A stretch of 61,157 bases of DNA from positions 1 through 61,157 of the forward strand of contig CAKUBM010000013.1 in assembly GCA_934643145.1 (NCBI GenBank), written 5' to 3'. The notes beneath the pieces are model-generated. The model had not been told where the DNA came from, did no database searches, and saw only the letters and a list, made by a program, of their open reading frames with translations. Both the position numbers and the translations under genes were made by a program. Positions 46,410 through 55,425 of the stretch are shown one piece after another (the stretch's first letter is position 1; each line of letters begins with the position of its first letter). Source of the DNA: an uncultured Collinsella sp. Its GTDB lineage: Bacteria > Actinomycetota > Coriobacteriia > Coriobacteriales > Coriobacteriaceae.

Positions 46410-47048
46410 CTACTCAGCGCGTTTGATGGGATGACGAACCACGGTCTTGAGCTTCTCCGGTGCACATTTGCGTGGATCGGAGAGGTAAATCTCGTGATGA
46501 AGGCGGGTATCGGAGAAGTCGAGGACGTAGCCTTGTTCTGCCGCAAATTCATGCATGGCGTCCACGGTTGCCGGCTCGCTGTCATAGGGTCCGGTATGCA
46601 TGCACTGCACGCACAAGCCCTCGTCAACCTTAAGCAGCTCGACTGCAGAAAAGTCCAGCTTCTTTTTGGCAGTAGCTTCCGCGACGGCCCAGTCAAAGTC
46701 TGCCTGGGTGACGAAATCGGGCAAGCGGATGCAAGAGATGAAGTTGAAGTCGTCCTTGCGTACATAATCGATGTCGCTGCTGGGGGAGTCTTGCCACCAG
46801 AAGCCCTCGAGCGGCGGTACCACAAAGTCGAAATAGCCCTCGATGTTTCTCGAACCTTTCTTCGACATCTTGATGGTGTAAGCGATGCCGTAAAGCAGCG
46901 GAAGGGCGCTTTGATACTCGCCGTCTGCGGTGTTTGGGTCGCCCTTTCCGCGCACGGCGACATAGCTCATGGGTGGGACGGTTACGATGCTCGGTTTACT
47001 GGCAGGCTTGTAGAGCTCCTTGCATTCCTTTTTAAAGTCGAATGCCAT
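46410..47048 (-). CDS. GyrI-like small-molecule-binding protein (SbmC/GyrI-type)
   Basis: A 212-residue protein of the GyrI-like domain family. P-P-M-S-Y-V-A-V-R-G-K-G-D-P, the G-Y-F-D-F-V-V-P-P-L-E-G-F-W-W segment and the C-terminal C-M-H-T-G-P-Y-D-S-E-P are typical of the long stand-alone form. Residues 49-58 (LPLLYGIAYT) are encoded by a stretch almost matching the terminal CRISPR spacer. An SOS-like box (CGAACACTCGTTCG) overlaps the promoter 53 bp upstream of the start. In E. coli the related sbmC/gyrI is SOS-induced and protects gyrase. The biochemical role here is unproven. Confidence 0.82.
   Translation of the reverse strand: MAFDFKKECKELYKPASKPSIVTVPPMSYVAVRGKGDPNTADGEYQSALPLLYGIAYTIKMSKKGSRNIEGYFDFVVPPLEGFWWQDSPSSDIDYVRKDDFNFISCIRLPDFVTQADFDWAVAEATAKKKLDFSAVELLKVDEGLCVQCMHTGPYDSEPATVDAMHEFAAEQGYVLDFSDTRLHHEIYLSDPRKCAPEKLKTVVRHPIKRAE
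46874..46903 (+). other. Chromosomal match to terminal CRISPR spacer (imperfect protospacer homolog)
   Basis: 24 of 30 bases equal the crRNA-sense sequence of spacer 38 (41884-41913). All six differences are synonymous in the GyrI-like gene. The 3' flank on the crRNA-sense strand is GGGCGCTTT. Confidence 0.85.
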
Positions 47049-47086
47049 GGCGGCCGCCTTTCTGTGTAGGGACCCGTGTAACTGCT

Positions 47087-47115
47087 ATCATATCATAGAA
47101 ACGAACACTCGTTCG
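47087..47115 (-). promoter_or_regulatory. SOS (LexA/DinR-type) box and -10 of the GyrI-like gene
   Basis: CGAAC-ACTC-GTTCG (47102-47115) is a perfect palindrome of the Gram-positive LexA box type (CGAAC-N4-GTTCG). It overlaps the -35 position relative to two overlapping TATGAT boxes (47087-47097) on the minus strand. Confidence 0.7.
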
Positions 47116-47224
47116 ACTAATATGGCTGACGGTCGAGATAAATCTTTTGCGTTTGACAGGCGCCCTGACTCCGTGGATGGCCCCTCTGTCGCCTCGTCGC
47201 TCTACCAACACCCGCCATTCCCCC

Positions 47225-47266
47225 ATATAAAACCTGCCAAAATAAACCTGTCCCTTTTTGGCAGGT
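47225..47266. repeat. 43-bp palindromic element, copy C
   Basis: ATAAAACCTGCCAAAATAAA...TTTTTGGCAGGT, inverted relative to copies B and D. It lies about 50 bp upstream of the ABC ATPase start. Together with copy D it brackets the two-gene ABC transporter. Confidence 0.85.
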
Positions 47267-47315
47267 GCGAAATGGGTAATACTAAAGAGTTATCCGACCA
47301 GATGGGAACCAATCG

Positions 47316-48017
<702 letters not shown>

Positions 48018-48022
48018 CGCCC

Positions 48023-50788
48023 ATGGACCAGGACCGCCAAAACAGCCAGCGCCGCGACGCGCAGAACACGGAGCGCAAGCAGGATTTTACGACCTACCGC
48101 ACCGCCCAAAGCTCAAACGATATGGTGCCGACGGTGTTTCGCCGTGGCATCTACCGCACGATTCGCGGCAGCCTCAAGCGCTTCCTGTCCATCGTGGTCA
48201 TCACGGCGCTCGGCGTGAGTGTGATGTGCGGCCTCCAAGCGGGCTGCGAGGACCTGTGCGATTCGGTCGATGCCTACTTTGACCAGCAGAATATCTACGA
48301 CATCAACGTGCAGTCGACCTATGGCCTGACCGATGATGACCTTGCTGCGATCCAAGAGGTCGATGGCGTCGAGACGGCCGAGGGCATCTATACCGAGACC
48401 GCCTACACCGCCGTGGGCACGGCGCGCGAGCGCGTGGTCGTGCAGAGCCTCTCTAAAGAGAATATTGACCAGCCGGTGTTGGTGCGCGGCGACTTGCCCG
48501 AGACTTCGGGTGAGGTGGCGGTGACTTCGCGCTTTTTGAAGGCATCGGGCAAAAAGATCGGCGATACGGTGAGCTTTGCCGCCAACGATGCGAACTCGTC
48601 GAATCAGAGCGCCAAGGATCAGTTTGCCGCGGGCGATTACACCATTACGGCTGAGGTTCTCGACCCCACCGACGTGAGCTCCGACTCGACGGTTAACGCC
48701 TTCCGTGCTGCCTCGGCCGCGGACTACAAGTTCTACGTGAGTGAGGATGCCGCGACGTCGTCGTCCTATTCCGCGATCCACGTGGTTGTCGAAGGAGCCA
48801 AGGGCCTCAACTCCTATTCCGATGCCTATACGGCAAAGATTGACGAGGTCAAAGCCAATATCGATAAGATTCGCGACGAGCGCGAGAAGGTACGCGCCAA
48901 GGAGCTGACGGTCGACGTGCCAGCGAACTTGGATGCAGCTGAGCGCCAGGCGAATATGGTCTTTGGGATCGAGCAGGACAACATCAATCGCATGGCCGAG
49001 GGCAGCGAGGAGCGTGCGCAGGCACAAGCTGACCTGGACCAGCGTCGCGCCGCTGCCGACCAGCAGTTCGCCGATGCCCGCGCCGAGCTTACTGACCTGG
49101 GCGAATGCACCTGGTATATCCAGGATCGCAATAACATCGCAAGCTACTCGAGCGTCGAGAGCGATAGCTCCTCAATCGAGGCCATCGCCACGGTGTTCCC
49201 GTTCATCTTCTTTATCGTCGCCGTGCTCATCAGCCTTACCACCGCCACGCGCATGGTCGAGGAGGAGCGCACGCTCATTGGCCTGTACAAGGCGCTTGGC
49301 TATTCGCGCGGGCGCATTCTGTCCAAATACGTGGACTACTCGCTGTGGGCCTGTCTGATCGGTGGCGTGCTCGGCAACATCATCGGTTTTGTGGGCCTGC
49401 CGTTGTTCCTGTTTACGGTGTTCGACGACATGTACTCGCTGCCCCAGATGCTGCTTTCATACGACATCGTGTCCTCGATCGTCTCGGTGGCGCTGTTTGC
49501 CGTGGGCGTGGTGGGCGCCACGATTATCGCCTGCCGTCACGAGATGGCCGAGACCCCGGCTTCGCTCATGCGTCCCAAGGCCCCGCGCGCCGGCTCGCGC
49601 ATTTTCCTCGAGCGCATCGGCTTTATTTGGCGCCGCATGGGCTTTTTGAACAAGGTGGCCGCGCGCAATCTGTTCCGCTATAAAAAGCGTGCCTTTATGA
49701 CCATCTTTGGCATCGCGGGCTGCACGGCGCTCGTAATCTGCGGTATGGGTATTCGCGACACGTCGGTGGCGCTTTCGCCCAAGCAGTACGGGCACATTAC
49801 GCGCTATGACCTGCTGGCGGTCGCCAACCCCGATGACTTTACGCAGACGTGCGCGGCGCTGGACGAGCGCAGCGCGGCCAAGGACTCCAACGTGACCGTG
49901 ACCTCGACGCTGCCGATCATGACCGACAACGTCACCTTTACGTATGGTGGCAAGAGCGAGACCGTGCAGCTGGTCGTGGTGCCCGATGACCGCACGGACG
50001 ACTTGGGCGACTACGTGTGCCTGGAGGATGAAGCCAAGAAACCGTTGCCCCTGCGCGATGGTGATGTATATCTGAGCAAGAGCTCTCAGCTGGTGCTGGG
50101 AATTCATCCGGGCGATACGGCGCAGGTTCAGGATTCATCGCTCAATGTCGCCGATGTTGAGGTGAGTGATATTTCGCTCAACTACCTGGGCAACACGCTC
50201 TATATGACGCAGAGCACCTATGAGCGTGCGTTTGGCCGAAGCACCCGTCTCAACGGCATCTTTGCGCTGCTCAAGGGCTCATCTGCCGATCAGATTGCGT
50301 TTAGCAAGCAACTCAAAAACGACGGCTGGCTCACGATTTCGAGTACTGCCGAGCATTGGGAGAACTATGAGGCCAACTTTACCATCATCAACTCGGTCGT
50401 GGTGCTCGTGACCTTTATGGCGGCGTGTCTGTCGTTTGTGGTGGTGTTTACGCTGTCCAATACGAATATCTCGGAGCGCGAGCGCGAGCTGGCGACCATC
50501 AAGGTGCTGGGCTTCCGTCGCGGCGAGGTGCACCATTACGTCAACAAGGAGACGCTGATTTTGACGGCGATTGGTGCCGCTCTGGGCGTGCCGCTGGGCG
50601 GCTTGCTAGCCGAGAGCTTTACGTACATCCTGCAGATGCCGTCGCTGTACTTTGACGTTGAGGTCGAGCCGTTGAGCTACGTGCTGTCTGTGGTGCTGGC
50701 TTTTGGATTCACGATTATCGTCAACCTCGCCACCAACCGAACGCTCAACAAGATCGACATGGTCGGCGCCCTCAAAAGCGCCGAGTAA
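48023..50788 (+). CDS. FtsX/MacB-type ABC permease (two FtsX domains)
   Basis: A 921-residue permease. Helix 1 (about residues 45-65) is followed by a long extracellular domain with a coiled-coil-like stretch (about 260-340). Three helices with the FtsX pattern T-R-M-V-E-E-E-R-T-L-I-G-L-Y-K-A-L-G-Y lie at about 385-500. A second extracellular domain and a second FtsX set with R-E-R-E-L-A-T-I-K-V-L-G-F-R end the protein. The start is ATG 5 bp after the ATPase stop; a GTG four codons earlier would overlap. It partners the upstream ATPase. Confidence 0.9.
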   Translation: MDQDRQNSQRRDAQNTERKQDFTTYRTAQSSNDMVPTVFRRGIYRTIRGSLKRFLSIVVITALGVSVMCGLQAGCEDLCDSVDAYFDQQNIYDINVQSTYGLTDDDLAAIQEVDGVETAEGIYTETAYTAVGTARERVVVQSLSKENIDQPVLVRGDLPETSGEVAVTSRFLKASGKKIGDTVSFAANDANSSNQSAKDQFAAGDYTITAEVLDPTDVSSDSTVNAFRAASAADYKFYVSEDAATSSSYSAIHVVVEGAKGLNSYSDAYTAKIDEVKANIDKIRDEREKVRAKELTVDVPANLDAAERQANMVFGIEQDNINRMAEGSEERAQAQADLDQRRAAADQQFADARAELTDLGECTWYIQDRNNIASYSSVESDSSSIEAIATVFPFIFFIVAVLISLTTATRMVEEERTLIGLYKALGYSRGRILSKYVDYSLWACLIGGVLGNIIGFVGLPLFLFTVFDDMYSLPQMLLSYDIVSSIVSVALFAVGVVGATIIACRHEMAETPASLMRPKAPRAGSRIFLERIGFIWRRMGFLNKVAARNLFRYKKRAFMTIFGIAGCTALVICGMGIRDTSVALSPKQYGHITRYDLLAVANPDDFTQTCAALDERSAAKDSNVTVTSTLPIMTDNVTFTYGGKSETVQLVVVPDDRTDDLGDYVCLEDEAKKPLPLRDGDVYLSKSSQLVLGIHPGDTAQVQDSSLNVADVEVSDISLNYLGNTLYMTQSTYERAFGRSTRLNGIFALLKGSSADQIAFSKQLKNDGWLTISSTAEHWENYEANFTIINSVVVLVTFMAACLSFVVVFTLSNTNISERERELATIKVLGFRRGEVHHYVNKETLILTAIGAALGVPLGGLLAESFTYILQMPSLYFDVEVEPLSYVLSVVLAFGFTIIVNLATNRTLNKIDMVGALKSAE

Positions 50789-50823
50789 CCTACCAAAAAG
50801 GGATGTTAATTTTGGCAGGTTTT
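50788..50823. repeat. 43-bp palindromic element, copy D (shortened)
   Basis: ACCTACCAAAAAGGGATG...TTTTGGCAGGTTTTAT immediately after the permease stop, in the same orientation as copy B and missing a few central bases. It probably acts as a terminator. Confidence 0.8.
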
Positions 50824-50903
50824 ATCTGCGCAAACGCCGAGCGGCCCCACGGGCTGCCCGGCGTTTGCCCCGTTTTGCTGGGAATGTCTGTTGCTCAGTG
50901 CTC

Positions 50904-51224
50904 TTACTGACCAATCCAGTGTTGTGCATAGCTCTTGATGTCTTCGGTAAACCCGTCAAGATCGCTGAGAGAAATTACGTCGTCAGCAAGCAGGCTGGCT
51001 ATCTGGCGACGCATCGTGCTGCGGCGGATATCTTCCATCATTACGCCGCCGCACCGCCTGTCCCTATTGACATGCTCCTCGAGCGCCCAAAACCTATCAG
51101 AGGCTTCGCCGTCGCCGTTCAGTATCTCGATGTACTGATTGATGAGCTTTTCCATATAGCGTTCCTGCCATTGAGGAAGCATTTTCTTAAATAGCTTCCA
51201 GTCGCTTTCGGCTACGTCGCGCAT
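50904..51224 (-). CDS. Hypothetical small helical protein
   Basis: A 106-residue protein starting MRDVAESDWKLFKKMLP after a good GGAGG site. The sequence is charged and predicted helical (QERYMEKLINQYIEILNGDG, then FWALEEHVNRDRR), without membrane segments. The general pattern resembles small proteins annotated in Firmicutes and Actinobacteria as multidrug-transporter-associated or unknown. I cannot assign a function. It is convergent with the ABC permease. Confidence 0.7.
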   Translation of the reverse strand: MRDVAESDWKLFKKMLPQWQERYMEKLINQYIEILNGDGEASDRFWALEEHVNRDRRCGGVMMEDIRRSTMRRQIASLLADDVISLSDLDGFTEDIKSYAQHWIGQ

Positions 51225-51349
51225 ATTTCCTCCGCTCGTCAAACGGACTTTTCCATTTGCCTTTCATTTTATTTGGTTTTCGCTTGCGCGCGTGGATGAA
51301 GGGCTCTCTTCAGCCTTCGAGACTGACCTTGAATGGGTCGTGTGCCACA

Positions 51350-51497
51350 AAAAGGGCCTATCTACTACGTTTAGTTGAACACCCTTGACCATGCCGGGAA
51401 AACGAAAAATAAAACCGCAGGTAGAAAGCTTGTCGATTTTCGAAAAATGCGGTCATGGTTGACCCCTTCGAGTTAAACGTAGTAAATAGGCCCTTTT
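51350..51497. repeat. Long inverted repeat 5
   Basis: Arms AAAAGGGCCTATCTACTACG (51350) onward and their complement ending at 51497, 24 bp with one mismatch. Weaker pairing (TTGACCATG/CATGGTTGA) continues inward. It lies in the 444-bp gap between the small hypothetical gene and the XRE membrane protein; no gene is seen there. Confidence 0.85.
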
Positions 51498-51556
51498 CTT
51501 GGCGGGCCATTGATTCAAGGCCAATTTCCGTGTCGCGACTGCCCCTGTCTTTCGTG

Positions 51557-51623
51557 AGTTGCGGTGGAATAGTTCCTGAATAGCTTCATCAAAGGCGAAA
51601 ACAGGAACTATATCACCGCAACT
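51557..51623. repeat. Long inverted repeat 6
   Basis: AGTTGCGGTGGAATAGTTCC and its complement (51602-51623), 22-bp arms with two mismatches around 23 bp. CCCCT/AGGGG extends the pairing outward. It lies 45 bp past the XRE membrane protein stop and may be its terminator. Confidence 0.85.
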
Positions 51624-51668
51624 TAGGGGAGGGGCGTCGGCTGGAGCTTGCCGGCGGGGCGGGGCGGA

Positions 51669-52589
51669 CTAGGCCTGCTTGCGGTGCTTCCATTGTTTGT
51701 GGCACCAGTGCATGAGTGCTCCTACGATGGGAATGGTGACGAGGATTACCCACGCAGGATGGGGCTCTCCCAGGCAGAGCCACATGTAGAGGAACCAGGC
51801 AATAGCAGCCGCCGGATAGACACTGCCGACGAGCTTAGACAGGCGACGTCGGTCGATAAAGTCGCCAATGGCGTAGTAGATGGGAATCAAAAAGACGAGG
51901 AAGAGCCCCATGCCCCATGTGCCGTAGACAATGCCGAGCGCCAGATAGGCGAGGGCGACAAGCGCGGGGAAGGGAAACTTGTTCCACGCACGTCCGAGCT
52001 TGGTGTGGAAGTGCTTGCCATGATGGTCGAGCTTGTCGTGCGCCTCTTTCCAGCTGGAAAACGTCTCGCCATCGATAGTAACGGTGCCGTCGGCATTGGT
52101 GTGCACGCTATGCCCGTTGTCCTCAAGCGTATCGACATGCACGCCGCCCGGCCCTACATGGACCTCTTCGCCCTTGCGGTCGTTGGTTACGTGGATGCCA
52201 TTCCAGCCAACGTGAACCTCTTCACCTTTATCGGGATCAATAACGTGGATACCGTGCGCAAGGGAAATGTCGACGAGTGGCTTGTCACCATGGCTGTCGT
52301 CATCAGCGGAGCCCTCTGTCTCTTCGCCTTCATTTGGTGCTTCGGCTCCGGCATCGCCGTCCTCAGAGCAGTCAGTGTCATCTACTGCCTCCTCATACAA
52401 CAGCTCATCCAGCGACACGCCATACAGTGCAGCGAGCGCAATGAGGTTATCGGTATCGGGCGAGGATTCGCTGCGCTCCCATTTGCTGACTGCCTGGCGA
52501 CTCACGCCCAGTTGGGCGGCAAGCGCCTCCTGAGAAAGCCCGGCAGCCTTGCGGCGATCGACGAGGCGTTGCGCCATCGCAAGATCCAT
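51669..52589 (-). CDS. XRE-family regulator with central GIHV repeats and C-terminal membrane helices
   Basis: A 306-residue protein. The N-terminal helix-turn-helix reads L-S-Q-E-A-L-A-A-Q-L-G-V-S-R-Q-A-V-S-K-W-E. An acidic linker (about 70-105) is followed by short repeats of the form G-I/V-H-V-x4-6-K-G-E-E-V-H-V-G (about 110-165), likely a small beta-structure. Three or four helices fill the C-terminus. Membrane-bound XRE proteins of this kind are frequent in gut Firmicutes and Coriobacteria and may sense envelope conditions. The target is unknown. Confidence 0.82.
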   Translation of the reverse strand: MDLAMAQRLVDRRKAAGLSQEALAAQLGVSRQAVSKWERSESSPDTDNLIALAALYGVSLDELLYEEAVDDTDCSEDGDAGAEAPNEGEETEGSADDDSHGDKPLVDISLAHGIHVIDPDKGEEVHVGWNGIHVTNDRKGEEVHVGPGGVHVDTLEDNGHSVHTNADGTVTIDGETFSSWKEAHDKLDHHGKHFHTKLGRAWNKFPFPALVALAYLALGIVYGTWGMGLFLVFLIPIYYAIGDFIDRRRLSKLVGSVYPAAAIAWFLYMWLCLGEPHPAWVILVTIPIVGALMHWCHKQWKHRKQA

Positions 52590-52836
52590 GGTGGTTCCTT
52601 TCTTGAGGTGACCGTAATCGAATGAGCCGAGTATGCCGAGAACAGCCGGTAGCGACCACCATTTCTAGTTAGAATCTGCCTCAACCCTACCGCAACTACC
52701 AGTAGCAACCCCCAACGACCAGCCATTTCATGACAAATGTCAGTGCATATAACAGCCAAGAGCCCCCATCATTCCAAATATCAGACCAGGCACCCGCAGC
52801 AAGAAGACGACTAGCCTCGACGAGTATGTAAACGCA

Positions 52837-52935
52837 GGGCCCTCCGGCCTCCGCCTGACGATTTCGATTGGCGACCTTTGACGGAGTCAAGGGAGGAGCC
52901 AAATCGAAATACGTCAGGCGGAGGCCGGAGGGCCC
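52837..52935. repeat. Long nested inverted repeat 7
   Basis: Arms of about 36-38 bp (52837-52872 and 52898-52935, with GGGCCCTCCGGCCTCCGCCT at the outer end) enclose the inner stem TTTGAC-GGA-GTCAA. It sits just past the pfkA stop. The rest of the gap 52590-52836 shows nothing I can name. Confidence 0.88.
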
Positions 52936-52958
52936 GATGGGAGCAGTTCCAGCCGAGG

Positions 52959-54038
52959 CTATTCGTCGCCGAAGCTGATGCCCAACGATTTGGCCTCGCG
53001 CACCAAATCGCTCTGGGGGTCGACATACTTGAGCTTGCCGGCGACCTCTTCGAGCGGCATGTGGCACATCTTGCCGTCGCGCAGGGCGATCATGTAGCCA
53101 AACTCACCGCGCAAGCAGCCGAGTGCCGCCTCGACGCCGCACTGGGTCGCAAAGATGCGGTCCTGGGCGTCGGGCTGGCCGCCGCGCTGCGTGTGACCGG
53201 GGATGGCGACGCGGGTCTCGCGACCGGTCTTGGCCTCGATCTCCTTGGCAATGTCGTAGACGATCGACGGGCTCGTGCGCTCGGCGAGCTTCTTCTTGTA
53301 CTCCTTCTTGGGCAGCGCCGCATCCTCCTTGGAGATGGCGCCCTCGGCGACGGCCACGATGGTAAAGCGGCTGCCGGTTTCCATGCGATGCTCGATGGTC
53401 TTGATGACGTTGTCCATGTCGTAAGGGATCTCGGGAATCAGGATGACGTCCGCGCCGCCCGCAACGCCAGCGTACAGCGGAATCCAGCCAACCTTGTGAC
53501 CCATGATCTCGATGACGAACACGCGGCCATGGCTCGAGGCGGTGGTGTGAATGTCGTCAATGCACTTGGTGGCGACGTCGATGGCGCTCGTAAAGCCAAA
53601 CGTCAGCTCGGTGCCCCAGGTGTCGTTATCGATGGTCTTGGGCAGGGCGATAACGTTGAGGCCCTCTTCGCGCAGACGGTTGGCGGTCTTGGTGGAGCCG
53701 TTGCCGCCCAGCATAAATAGGCAGTCGAGCTGCAGCTTATGATAGGTGTGGACCATCGCCGGCACCTTTTCGACGCCGTCAGCCTCGGGAACATCCAGGC
53801 GCTTGAAGGGGGTGCGGCTCGTGCCCAGAATGGTGCCGCCGCGGGTGAGGATACCGCTAAAATCGGCAGGCGTCATGACGCGGAACCTGCTGTAGATAAG
53901 GCCCTGGTAGCCGTCCTCGAAACCGTAGATCTCGATAGGCTCTGCACTATTGGTCATGAGCGTTTTGACGATGCCGCGCATGGTGGCGTTGAGCGCTTGG
54001 CAGTCGCCGCCACTGGTAAGAAGACCGATCCTAAGCAT
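52959..54038 (-). CDS. pfkA: 6-phosphofructokinase
   Basis: A 359-residue phosphofructokinase of glycolysis. LLTSGGDCQALNATMRG, the phosphate-donor site L-G-G-N-G-S-T-K-T-A and the active site P-K-T-I-D-N-D-T-W-G-T are conserved. The Gly after N (equivalent to E. coli G104) points to ATP rather than pyrophosphate. The Lys in PKTIDND is as in actinobacterial and PPi enzymes, so the donor should be tested. The Asn in GGNGS replaces the usual Asp. It is followed by inverted repeat 7. Confidence 0.93.
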   Translation of the reverse strand: MLRIGLLTSGGDCQALNATMRGIVKTLMTNSAEPIEIYGFEDGYQGLIYSRFRVMTPADFSGILTRGGTILGTSRTPFKRLDVPEADGVEKVPAMVHTYHKLQLDCLFMLGGNGSTKTANRLREEGLNVIALPKTIDNDTWGTELTFGFTSAIDVATKCIDDIHTTASSHGRVFVIEIMGHKVGWIPLYAGVAGGADVILIPEIPYDMDNVIKTIEHRMETGSRFTIVAVAEGAISKEDAALPKKEYKKKLAERTSPSIVYDIAKEIEAKTGRETRVAIPGHTQRGGQPDAQDRIFATQCGVEAALGCLRGEFGYMIALRDGKMCHMPLEEVAGKLKYVDPQSDLVREAKSLGISFGDE

Positions 54039-54076
54039 GATGAATCCTTCCGGGCAAGTTATAACATGCGCATAAG

Positions 54077-54109
54077 TTTACCCCCGCACACTACTGATAC
54101 GGGGGTAAA
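54077..54109. terminator. Bidirectional terminator-like hairpin upstream of pfkA
   Basis: TTTACCCCCG pairs perfectly with CGGGGGTAAA. It lies about 70 bp past the stop of the minus-strand hydrolase gene and upstream of the pfkA start. Confidence 0.7.
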
Positions 54110-54178
54110 ACGTGTTAGCTCAAATGTATAGAAATGTAAGCAACGTCAGGCGAACGTAAGGCCGACGGACGTGCCTCC

Positions 54179-55264
54179 TTACAGCGCGAAGGCGTCGACG
54201 TCTCCCCAGTGACGGCGCAGCGTAATGGCCGCGGCGGGCTCGGTGTTGTCGAAGACGACCGACCACTGCGTGTTGCTTGTAATGTCTTCCGGATTGGGCT
54301 CTTGCGCCGCGGCGCGTAGAGCATTCCAGGCAACTGCTTCGTCCTGAGCGCCGGTATGGGCGTCGAGGACATCGGCGATGGCGAGCGCGCGCTCCTTGCC
54401 GTGACCCAGCTCACCATTCTTTTGATTGGGAAGCACCTCGTCGCCGTAGCAGGCGTAGAAGTTTGTGACTTGCCGCACGGGCGTTGCCTTGAAAGCGCGG
54501 TCCGGATCGCGCGGATCCCACTCCACCACGCGTGCGTCACCGGCGGCATCGTTGATAAAGAAGTGGTAATCGCGCCCGGCCATGGCGTGCATGTCGTAGG
54601 CGGAAAGCAGATCGACGGCCTCCTGCGTGGTGGCCGCGCGGTCGAGCACCAGGCGGATGGCGAGCGAGGTATTGATGACGGGGCGTTGCGTGTCCTGGTC
54701 ACAGGGCTTGGAATCCAGGGTGAGCACGGCAATGGACACGCCGCATTCGTTGACGCCGTCGAGCTGGGCGAAGGGACCCATAAGCGCGGCAGCGCGGCCG
54801 GCAATGGAGTCAAGCGGGGCGTTGTTGCCCAGGTTGTTGAGAGCGGCAAACCCAATGGAGGCATAGCCATCGCGCGGGTGGTTGCGCACCAGCAGCGCCG
54901 AGGTGTCGTCCTTAAAGTCGTAATTGCGACCGGTGCGCACGCGCCCTTCGGCATCGACAGCGGCAAAGGCGCTGCAAGCAAACTGGGGCGCCTGAACATG
55001 CGCCGGCACACCAGGCAGTACCTGAGCCACCACGGCATCGATGTAGGCCTGGTCGTCGCGCACATCGGCGGCGATGATGCGGTCGAGGTCGTAATCGTAA
55101 GCGATGTCGATCGCGTACAGGTCGTATCCATCCGCATAGTCGGTCAAGCGTTTGAGCGACGCGGCGGACTTGATTTGCTTGTGGTAAACGATACCGGTGG
55201 CAGCGGCAAGGCCGACGGCGACTCCTGCGACACCGCAGGCGATGGCAATGTTACGTGGCTTCAT
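54179..55264 (-). CDS. Choloylglycine hydrolase/penicillin V acylase-like Ntn hydrolase, membrane-anchored
   Basis: A 361-residue protein. An N-terminal hydrophobic segment (about 6-26) suggests a signal anchor. The Ntn-type cysteine appears in QFACSAFAAVDAEG (C97), followed by RTGRNYDF, the pattern seen in bile salt hydrolases and acylases; later N-D-A-A-G-D-A-R-V-V-E also fits. In bile salt hydrolases the cysteine follows the initiator Met, but here about 96 residues precede it, so processing or an extracellular propeptide form is likely. It cleaves a linear amide bond; the substrate is unknown. Confidence 0.75.
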   Translation of the reverse strand: MKPRNIAIACGVAGVAVGLAAATGIVYHKQIKSAASLKRLTDYADGYDLYAIDIAYDYDLDRIIAADVRDDQAYIDAVVAQVLPGVPAHVQAPQFACSAFAAVDAEGRVRTGRNYDFKDDTSALLVRNHPRDGYASIGFAALNNLGNNAPLDSIAGRAAALMGPFAQLDGVNECGVSIAVLTLDSKPCDQDTQRPVINTSLAIRLVLDRAATTQEAVDLLSAYDMHAMAGRDYHFFINDAAGDARVVEWDPRDPDRAFKATPVRQVTNFYACYGDEVLPNQKNGELGHGKERALAIADVLDAHTGAQDEAVAWNALRAAAQEPNPEDITSNTQWSVVFDNTEPAAAITLRRHWGDVDAFAL

Positions 55265-55425
55265 GACGGCTCCTCTCGTCCTGTTAACGTAATTGTCGCA
55301 AAAGGTGCACGGGCATGATGGCTCAACTTGGTGAGCGGCGCGGGATTAAACATGGATTGAAAGGCGCGGCACTGGCGCGGCGGGGTATGCTGGAGGGGAC
55401 CAGCAGCCCAGCGAAAGGGGAGAGC

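Noticed and set aside
46874..46903. Active self-targeting of the GyrI-like gene by spacer 38.
   Set aside because: Six mismatches, three of them within the last six bases at the PAM-proximal end, make cutting unlikely. The finding is kept only as evidence of origin.
52959..54038. The Asn in the GGNGS motif of phosphofructokinase as a loss of function.
   Set aside because: All other active-site residues are intact, and I recall similar GGNG sequences in other bacterial phosphofructokinases, so it is probably a subfamily trait.
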